From: an uncultured Lachnospiraceae bacterium
GTDB lineage: Bacteria; Bacillota_A; Clostridia; Lachnospirales; Lachnospiraceae
Assembly: GCA_947175285.1 (NCBI GenBank)
Contig: CAMWMM010000272.1
Location: 1 to 6,837, forward strand
Direction: 5' to 3'
DNA: 6,837 nucleotides
Numbering within the stretch: position 1 is the first letter of the stretch; each line of letters opens with the position of its first letter. This document shows positions 1 through 4,740 of the stretch, one piece after another. The translations under genes and the position numbers were made by a program. The notes under the pieces were generated by a model, which was not told the origin of the DNA, did not search any database, and saw only the letters and a program-made list of their open reading frames with translations.

Positions 1-680
1 ACTTTATCCATCGCACAGGTATCTCCCTGCGGAGAAATAATCGCCGTTTCCAGAAAATATGCTCCCGCATCCGCTGTGTCAAACGGCAGACAAAGACTGC
101 TCTCTATGCGCAGCTTCGCCTGTTCTTTTGTCACGACAGGCAGCCGTATCCATACGCCGTAGGGTATGATGTGGGCTTTTTGCACCCGATAAATCCACAC
201 ATCTCTCGTAATGCCGGAACCGGAATACCATCTGGAATTAGGCTGGGAGGAATTATCTACCTGCACATCCACCACATTATCTTTCTCTTCTCCATACAGA
301 AACGATGTGATATCCCATTCAAAAGGTGTATATCCATAGACATGCTTTCCAAGTTTTTTCCCGTTTATCCAGACGCTTGCCAACATGTACACGCCGTCGA
401 AACGTAAAAATATCCTCTCGTTCGCCGTAACGTCTTTACTGATGCGAAAGCATTTCCGGTACCATCCGATACCGGTCTCCACATATCCGCCGGAACCGCA
501 GGATGGCGCATTTTCATCAAACGGATAAAAAAGGCTCCAGTCGTGCGGAAGCTGTACTTTCTGCCAGTCTTCTATATCATACTCACCGGGTACCATATCC
601 TTTTCCCCATGGCTAAAATACCAGTCAAAATTAAAGCATTCCGTACACCTTGCTTTTCTACCGGATAAATACACTTTCAT
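1..680 (-). CDS. Glycoside hydrolase family 2 protein, beta-galactosidase type (N-terminal part; C-terminus beyond left edge)
   Basis: Reading from ATG at 680 leftwards gives 226 uninterrupted codons that run off the window. The N-terminal sugar-binding jelly-roll domain of GH2 is clear over residues about 10-168: FNFDWYF (16-22), LPHDWS (44-49), a GIGWYRK block (70-76), FDGVYM (94-99), VWINGKKLG (103-111), GYTPFEWDIT (116-125) and VDNSSQPNSRWYSGSGITR (141-159). The start of the following beta-sandwich domain is visible from about 170. The TIM barrel with the two catalytic glutamates is outside the window, so activity and substrate cannot be confirmed. The motif set is closest to what I know of GH2 beta-galactosidases of the DUF4982 group, but beta-glucuronidase is not excluded. 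There is no signal peptide, so the enzyme is expected to be cytoplasmic. The start is fixed by GGAGG at 689-693, 8 nt upstream. It is the last visible gene of the transporter operon and probably cleaves the imported sugar. Confidence 0.93.
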   Translation of the reverse strand, partial: MKVYLSGRKARCTECFNFDWYFSHGEKDMVPGEYDIEDWQKVQLPHDWSLFYPFDENAPSCGSGGYVETGIGWYRKCFRISKDVTANERIFLRFDGVYMLASVWINGKKLGKHVYGYTPFEWDITSFLYGEEKDNVVDVQVDNSSQPNSRWYSGSGITRDVWIYRVQKAHIIPYGVWIRLPVVTKEQAKLRIESSLCLPFDTADAGAYFLETAIISPQGDTCAMDK

Positions 681-688
681 CGCCTTTT

Positions 689-693
689 CCTCC
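689..693 (-). promoter_or_regulatory. Ribosome binding site of the GH2 gene
   Basis: GGAGG on the minus strand, followed by the 8-nt spacer AAAAGGCG and then ATG. It decides the GH2 start. The spacer repeats the AAAAGGC found in the 5' arm of the upstream hairpin (728-734), so the site could be partly masked by the hairpin's 3' arm. Confidence 0.85.
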
Positions 694-706
694 AAATATC
701 GGTTTG

Positions 707-734
707 AAAAAAGGCAGATATAACTCTGCCTTTT
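707..734 (-). terminator. Intrinsic terminator or attenuator between the binding-protein and GH2 genes
   Basis: On the minus strand the arms AAAAGGCAGA (734-725) and TCTGCCTTTT (718-709) form a perfect 10-bp stem around a 6-nt loop, with an unbroken T6 at 712-707 that overlaps the end of the 3' arm. It lies about 50 nt after the stop of the binding-protein gene and 26 nt before the GH2 start codon. Only about 50 bp separate the stop codon from the stem, and I see no convincing promoter there. GH2 is therefore likely reached by read-through, which would give it less transcript than the binding protein. The stem is symmetric enough to act weakly in the other direction too. Confidence 0.72.
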
Positions 735-783
735 CTCTTCTTACATCATTGTTACTTCCCGCATGCATAGCCCGGTCTCGCTC

Positions 784-2460
784 CTAGCGGGTTGCCAGCC
801 ATGCTTCATACTGGGATTTAAATTCATCCTTTACGGTCTGTAAACCGGAATCATTACATTTCTGAATCATTTCATCCAATGTTGCATCTACATCGTCTAC
901 CAGACCGAGTTCCAACATAGGCACATAATCATTTAATACTACTTTGACAGCCGCTACATAGGAATCAACCGGCGTCGTATCAAACACAAATGTAATTGTC
1001 GGGTTATTCTCTACTCTCTCTCCCCATGCGTCGGAAACTGCCTGCATACGAGGGTCAGCGCCTGCTTCATGCAGATCCGCATTTTTGATTGCCCAGGATG
1101 CGGAAATTGCATATGCCGCGAAATCACTGGACTTATCCAATTCTGTATAATTTCCTGCATCGTCGATACTGTAATGCTCACCCTCGATACCGAGAATCCA
1201 CAGTCTGTTCAGATAAGTATCAAATTTAAGAAGGTCAAGTATCATTGCTGCACGCTCCGGATTCTTAGACCCTGCTGCGATTGCCATATCATTGTTGGAG
1301 AATGCTTCACAGCCTACAAAGTGGTCTGTTGTCAAATCGTAAATTGCACAGTTAACGCCATCACTCTGCTCTGCCTGTCTTACATAAGTAATAACGGAAC
1401 CGTTCCATGCAATGGAAGCGCCCTGTAATGCGCCGAATGCGTCATCGTCTGTTACTGTATTTGTCAATGCGCTGCGGCTCCAGCATCCTGCATCTGCCAT
1501 TTCTTTCATATCTTTGGCATATTCACGGAAATAGTCTGTTTCATAGGACATTTTGATTTCATCTGATGTCGGAAGGTCGCCGTCCCACTCATAAATCATA
1601 TCAAAATAATCACTGTCCAGTGCGAGGAATGTATCATACTGCTGACGGTATACATCCCAGAGTTCGTTATTATCTCCGGCAGCAGCAAGTCCATAGATAC
1701 CGCTCTCAGGTGTTTCTTTTTCAGCTATTGTTTCCATGAAGCTCTTATATTCATCCCATGTTGACAATTCACTGATGCCATATTTATCTGCCAAATCCTG
1801 ACGGATTGCTACAATCTTACCCATTGCAGCTGCTACATTAGACGGTACTGCGATTGTTTCTCCGGAAAGTGTTGTCTCACTCCAACTGTCCTTATCCTGA
1901 TATTTGTTCGCCATAGGCATACAGTTTGCGATAAAATCATCACTTAATACATAGAAAGAACCTTTGGATGCTTCGGTATACATATAGCACCATGGCGCTG
2001 TGAAAATCAAGTCTACCTGCTCGCCGCCTGCCAGTACGAGGGAATACATCGTCTGGTAATCGCTCCAACTCATGAATGTAACTGCAATATCCGTGTTGAA
2101 CGGCTCAAGGTATTGATTGGTCAACTCAAGAATTCTGTCCCAGTCGTTCGGCGTATCACCAATCAGATACATATTTACCGTATAATGGTCGCTTAAATCC
2201 ACTCCTGCATAGAAATCAGGAGAAGCCACAATCTCACCGTCTCCTACTGCAGCCGGAAGTCCATCCAGAGAAACCGCTGAAGCACTGTCACCCGAAGAAC
2301 TGCCTGATGACGAATCGCTGCTTGATGCGGAGCTGCCTGAGGAACTTGAGGAACTGCCCGATGAGCTTCCTGAATCCCCTCCCGAAGAACCACAGCCGGC
2401 CAGTGTAGATATCACAAGCCCTGCTGCCAAAATACATGACAAAATTTTTTTCTTTTTCAT
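784..2460 (-). CDS. Sugar ABC transporter substrate-binding lipoprotein (family 1 SBP with DUF3502-like C-terminus)
   Basis: This 558-residue protein captures an oligosaccharide outside the cell and delivers it to the two permeases encoded just upstream. A lysine-rich start (KKKK, 2-5) and hydrophobic stretch lead to the lipobox L20-A21-G22-C23, so it should be lipid-anchored at Cys23. Residues 24-62 are a Ser/Gly tether. The mature SBP fold runs from about 80, with sugar-SBP-like segments such as YQTMYSLVLAGGEQVDLIF (135-153). The C-terminal part, from about 485 (the FVFDTTPVDS block at 491-500, then a helical region ending EFKSQYEAWL), matches my memory of DUF3502, which is typical of LplA/LipO-like binding proteins paired with LplB/LplC permeases. 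The ATG at 2460 has AAAGGAG (2474-2468) 7 nt upstream. The ligand cannot be read from the sequence; the GH2 neighbour suggests a galactoside- or glucuronide-like sugar. Confidence 0.95.
   Translation of the reverse strand: MKKKKILSCILAAGLVISTLAGCGSSGGDSGSSSGSSSSSSGSSASSSDSSSGSSSGDSASAVSLDGLPAAVGDGEIVASPDFYAGVDLSDHYTVNMYLIGDTPNDWDRILELTNQYLEPFNTDIAVTFMSWSDYQTMYSLVLAGGEQVDLIFTAPWCYMYTEASKGSFYVLSDDFIANCMPMANKYQDKDSWSETTLSGETIAVPSNVAAAMGKIVAIRQDLADKYGISELSTWDEYKSFMETIAEKETPESGIYGLAAAGDNNELWDVYRQQYDTFLALDSDYFDMIYEWDGDLPTSDEIKMSYETDYFREYAKDMKEMADAGCWSRSALTNTVTDDDAFGALQGASIAWNGSVITYVRQAEQSDGVNCAIYDLTTDHFVGCEAFSNNDMAIAAGSKNPERAAMILDLLKFDTYLNRLWILGIEGEHYSIDDAGNYTELDKSSDFAAYAISASWAIKNADLHEAGADPRMQAVSDAWGERVENNPTITFVFDTTPVDSYVAAVKVVLNDYVPMLELGLVDDVDATLDEMIQKCNDSGLQTVKDEFKSQYEAWLATR
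2275..2391 (-). other. Low-complexity Ser/Gly tether in the binding lipoprotein
   Basis: This stretch encodes residues 24-62, directly after the lipidated cysteine. 25 of the 39 residues are serine; the rest are mainly Gly, Asp and Ala. All six serine codons are used, so the low complexity seems kept at protein level and is not a recent expansion of one DNA unit. It is probably a flexible spacer lifting the binding domain away from the membrane and through the cell wall. Confidence 0.9.
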
Positions 2461-2503
2461 ATTCTCTCTCCTTTTAATATTAAAATTTATTTCTCAACCC
2501 ACG

Positions 2504-2528
2504 AGTTTGCATGCGAATGCTGCAAACT
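2504..2528 (-). repeat. Stem-loop upstream of the binding-protein gene
   Basis: An 8-bp perfect inverted repeat, AGTTTGCA and TGCAAACT on either strand, surrounds a 9-nt loop. It lies 43 nt upstream of the binding-protein start codon in the 97-bp gap after the LplC-type permease. No T-run follows, so it is not a standard terminator. A role in mRNA processing or stability is inference. Confidence 0.6.
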
Positions 2529-2531
2529 TGC

Positions 2532-2558
2532 AGCTGAAAAAATCCCATTTTTTCAGCT
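2532..2558 (-). repeat. 12-bp stem-loop starting at the permease stop codon
   Basis: On the minus strand AGCTGAAAAAAT and ATTTTTTCAGCT form a perfect 12-bp stem around a GGG loop. The stem begins on the last base of the permease stop codon TAA (2560-2558). It is A/T-rich, its T-run is inside the stem, and GCAAG follows, so it does not look like an efficient terminator. Together with the neighbouring hairpin it could protect or define RNA ends between the permease and binding-protein parts of the operon mRNA. Confidence 0.65.
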
Positions 2559-3466
2559 TATCCTTTGACCGCTCCAATCGTAAGTCCCTTCACAAAATAC
2601 CGCTGTACGAACGGATATAATAAAACAATAGGACCGGTTGCTATGACTGTCATTGACATCTTCATACTCTCGAGCGGTACTGTCGGAAGCGCCATACCGG
2701 ATTTCTCTGCTACAATTCTCATTGCCTCCGCACTGCCGAGTACTCTTTGCAGATAATACTGCAGCATGAATTTATTCTCATCTGTGATAAACAGCATACA
2801 GTTGTACCAGTCATTCCAGTAAGCCAGCGCGGAAAACAAACTCAGTGTCGCAATCAAAGGTTTACTTAACGGCAGGATAAGTTTTATGTATATAACAATA
2901 TCGCTTGCCCCGTCAATTTTGGCGGATTCAGTAAGCGCGCTTGGGATACCCAGCATAAAGGATTTTGCAATAATCATATTCCACACCGAAAACATTAACG
3001 GCAGAACAACTCCTACGTATGAATTTTTAAAGTTCAAATACCGTACGCACATCATATACCACGGAACCAGTCCGCCGCTAAAGAGCGTCGTGAAGAAGAA
3101 GAAAAAGGAAAATTTGTTTCTCCATGGAAAATCCTGACGTGACAGCACATACCCTGTCATGGTAGACATCAGCACCGCCAGAAATGTTCCTACAACCGTA
3201 ACGCCGATTGTCGTAGCATATGCTCTCACAATAGCCATCGGATTTTTCAGACACAAAAGGTAGCTTTGCAAACTAAGATCCGTCGGAATCAGCGGATATC
3301 CGTTCCGAATCAGCGAAGCCTCATCCGTAAAAGAAGCTACAATGATTAAATAGAACGGCAGAAGACAAATCAACGCAAAAAGACCGATTATGACATATCC
3401 TACAATATTAACCGAAAGTTCATCTTTGCTCATATGATGTTTCTGCTTTATCATAACTTTTGACAC
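2558..3466 (-). CDS. Carbohydrate ABC transporter permease, LplC/YtcP type (CUT1 family)
   Basis: This 302-residue inner-membrane permease is the second channel subunit of the sugar importer. Hydrophobic segments are visible at about 22-45, 82-107, 119-140, 147-170, 204-226 and 271-290, fitting six transmembrane helices. The cytoplasmic EAA loop that contacts the ATPase is present in the variant ESAKIDGASD...LPLSKP (180-203). The C-terminus RYFVKGLTIGAVKG is typical of the LplC family. The start is GTG at 3466, with AAGGGGGG (3480-3473) 6 nt upstream. An in-frame ATG at codon 5 lies too far from that site to be preferred. The gene begins 12 bp after the stop of the partner permease, implying co-transcription and coupled translation. 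A run of five phenylalanines at 121-125 lies inside the third helix and is not alarming. Confidence 0.95.
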   Translation of the reverse strand: MSKVMIKQKHHMSKDELSVNIVGYVIIGLFALICLLPFYLIIVASFTDEASLIRNGYPLIPTDLSLQSYLLCLKNPMAIVRAYATTIGVTVVGTFLAVLMSTMTGYVLSRQDFPWRNKFSFFFFFTTLFSGGLVPWYMMCVRYLNFKNSYVGVVLPLMFSVWNMIIAKSFMLGIPSALTESAKIDGASDIVIYIKLILPLSKPLIATLSLFSALAYWNDWYNCMLFITDENKFMLQYYLQRVLGSAEAMRIVAEKSGMALPTVPLESMKMSMTVIATGPIVLLYPFVQRYFVKGLTIGAVKG

Positions 3467-3472
3467 AATATT

Positions 3473-3480
3473 CCCCCCTT
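3473..3480 (-). promoter_or_regulatory. Unusual G-run ribosome binding site for the LplC-type permease
   Basis: AAGGGGGG on the minus strand, one base different from the usual AAGGAGG core, directly follows and overlaps the stop codon TAA (3481-3479) of the upstream permease. It is 6 nt from the GTG start codon. This position favours GTG at 3466 over the ATG four codons later. Confidence 0.7.
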
Positions 3481-4423
3481 AATATAATGCGTAATCCGGA
3501 TTCAGTTTCTTAACTAACTTGTTACAGAGCGTAATCGTTACCAGACAAAGGACTGACTGATAAAGACCTGCCGCCGCAGATACACCGATATCACCCGTAT
3601 CAATCAGCAGACGGAATACATATGTATCGATAATATCCGTCATCGGCTGCAAAAGCGCGCTGCTCCTTACGGTCTGATAGAATAATCCGAAATCGCCGCG
3701 GAAAATGTTTCCGATAGCTAAAAGTACCATAATCATCATCGTCGGTTTCAATGAAGGAATCGTCAGATAGCGAATCCGCTGCCATGCGTTCGCACCGTCA
3801 ATTGCCGCCGCCTCAAACATCTCCTGGTCGAGTCCCGTAATTGCTGCCAGATAAACAACGGAACCATATCCGGTGCCTTTCCACAGCTTTAGGAAAATCA
3901 AAACCGGCGGCCATGCAGCCGGTGTATTATAGAGGTCAAAAGGATTCAAACCAAACCATGTCAGGATATGATTGAATACACCTCTTTCATAATTGAAAAT
4001 ATTGTACATAATAGCGCCTGCTACAACCCAGCTTATAAAATAAGGCAGGAACATAAACGACTGCGCTGTTTTCTTAAAATACTTGTTCGTCAACTCGTTT
4101 AATAAAATCGCACTTCCCATTTCACAAACAACACCCAGTGAAATAAAAGCGATATTGTAAAGTAAGGTGTTACGTGTTACCTGTCCGAGTTTTCCCGAGA
4201 TCAGAAGCGCCTTGAAGTTACTGAGTCCGTTCCACGGCGAACCGTAAATACCTCCCGCATACTGATACTTTTTAAATGCCAGAACGATTCCCGTCATCGG
4301 TATGTAGTTAAATACAATGACATAAATTAGCGCCGGCATAAGCATCAAAAGCAACATCCAGTGCCTTTTGATTGTCTTCAAAAACGGCGTCTTGTATTTC
4401 TTCGCTTCCACTTTCTTATCCAT
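3479..4423 (-). CDS. Carbohydrate ABC transporter permease, LplB type (CUT1 family)
   Basis: This 314-residue inner-membrane permease is the first gene of the sugar-import operon. A basic N-terminus of about 20 residues is followed by hydrophobic segments at about 22-50, 85-109, 121-143, 171-196, 228-249 and 277-301, consistent with six transmembrane helices. The EAA loop EAAAIDGAN...TIPSLKP (204-227) matches the CUT1 consensus and marks the contact with the ATPase. The pattern FNYIPMTGIVLAFKKY near the N-terminus is typical of LplB-like permeases that work with DUF3502 binding proteins. The ATG at 4423 has AAAGGAG (4437-4431) 7 nt upstream. No ATP-binding subunit is encoded in the visible operon. 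In Firmicutes such systems commonly share an MsmX/UgpC-like ATPase encoded elsewhere, which is the likely case here. Confidence 0.95.
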   Translation of the reverse strand: MDKKVEAKKYKTPFLKTIKRHWMLLLMLMPALIYVIVFNYIPMTGIVLAFKKYQYAGGIYGSPWNGLSNFKALLISGKLGQVTRNTLLYNIAFISLGVVCEMGSAILLNELTNKYFKKTAQSFMFLPYFISWVVAGAIMYNIFNYERGVFNHILTWFGLNPFDLYNTPAAWPPVLIFLKLWKGTGYGSVVYLAAITGLDQEMFEAAAIDGANAWQRIRYLTIPSLKPTMMIMVLLAIGNIFRGDFGLFYQTVRSSALLQPMTDIIDTYVFRLLIDTGDIGVSAAAGLYQSVLCLVTITLCNKLVKKLNPDYALY

Positions 4424-4587
4424 AATCCCTCTCCTTTCCCGAATCGATGATTCTTTATTTTTCGTTAATATTTATAAAAAAATGTTTATAAATTTATTAT
4501 AAGTAAAAAAATGCACAAAAACTATTGACTCCCACTTAGAAAATCGCAAAAAACCGTTGTGAAGTATAAACAATTTTCAGGCATTTT

Positions 4588-4607
4588 TGTGCAATTTTAG
4601 TTGCGCA
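4588..4607. promoter_or_regulatory. Operator-like near-palindrome
   Basis: TGTGCAA and TTGCGCA flank the 6-bp centre TTTTAG, giving 6 of 7 symmetric pairs over 20 bp. It overlaps the weak -35-like TTGCAC on the minus strand and lies just upstream of TATACT. Its form fits a dimeric regulator site, but no regulator gene is in view and the assignment is inference. Confidence 0.3.
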
Positions 4608-4651
4608 CTTGCAAAAACAAGTCATACTTCAGCAATTTTTGGCAAAACAAC

Positions 4652-4676
4652 GGATGCCACGCTCCGCGAGACATCC
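4652..4676 (-). repeat. GC-rich imperfect hairpin downstream of the glgP terminator
   Basis: GGATG and CATCC (5 bp), then a symmetric 3x3 internal loop, then CGC and GCG (3 bp) around a 3-nt loop. It is clearly richer in GC than the AT-rich DNA on its left and sits just beyond the glgP terminator. It could be a small dispersed repeat or an RNA structure. I see no second copy in the window. Confidence 0.4.
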
Positions 4677-4683
4677 TTATGTT

Positions 4684-4714
4684 AAAAAAAGAGACTGCTA
4701 TGAACAGTCTCTTT
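4684..4714 (-). terminator. Intrinsic terminator of glgP
   Basis: On the minus strand AAAGAGACTG (4714-4705) pairs perfectly with CAGTCTCTTT (4697-4688) around a 7-nt loop, and an unbroken T-run continues to 4684. It lies 26 nt after the glgP stop codon. This is a textbook Rho-independent terminator and separates glgP from the sugar-import operon. Confidence 0.93.
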
Positions 4715-4740
4715 CATTATTGCTGTTTATTTACTTGAAA

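Larger units (their letters stand above)
4424..4683 (-). promoter_or_regulatory. Upstream control region of the sugar-import operon
   Basis: This gene-free, AT-rich region between the glgP terminator and the LplB-type permease must carry the operon promoter. Candidate -10 boxes on the minus strand are TATAAT at 4501-4496 and TATACT at 4568-4563. Neither has a good -35 at normal spacing (TTGCAC at 4594-4589 is 20 bp from TATACT), which would suit an activator-dependent promoter. Other visible structure includes a 10-bp inverted repeat TGCACAAAAA/TTTTTGTGCA (4512-4521 and 4584-4593), GAAGTAT/ATACTTC (4561-4567 and 4624-4630), and GAATC-GAT-GATTC (4441-4453) close to the ribosome site. No convincing CcpA cre site was found. 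Which of these is functional cannot be decided by eye. Confidence 0.5.

Noticed and set aside
658..768. 36-codon leader ORF on the minus strand (ATG at 768, stop at 658) overlapping the GH2 start
   Set aside because: An AGGAG lies upstream, but more than 10 nt from the ATG. The ORF reads straight through the terminator hairpin, resembles nothing I know, and overlaps GH2 in another frame. Most likely chance.
758..791. CCCGC and GCGGG inverted repeat around the binding-protein stop codon
   Set aside because: Only 5 bp separated by 24 nt; too weak beside the much better hairpin at 707-734.
1069..1428. Plus-strand ORF of 119 codons inside the binding-protein gene
   Set aside because: It is the antisense shadow of a well-supported gene, and its translation is cysteine- and isoleucine-rich with no domain pattern. 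The other plus-strand ORFs (171-407, 2565-2756, 2886-3137, 5150-5338, 5516-5710, 5950-6225, 6391-6714) were rejected on the same ground.
4470..4495. Repeated TTTATAAA words upstream of the LplB-type permease
   Set aside because: They are expected in such AT-rich DNA. Without a -35 element or conservation they cannot be called promoters or operators.
4540..4556. Possible CcpA cre site around AAAATCGCAAAAAACC
   Set aside because: The central CG is present, but the conserved TG on the left and CA on the right are missing, so it does not fit the consensus well.
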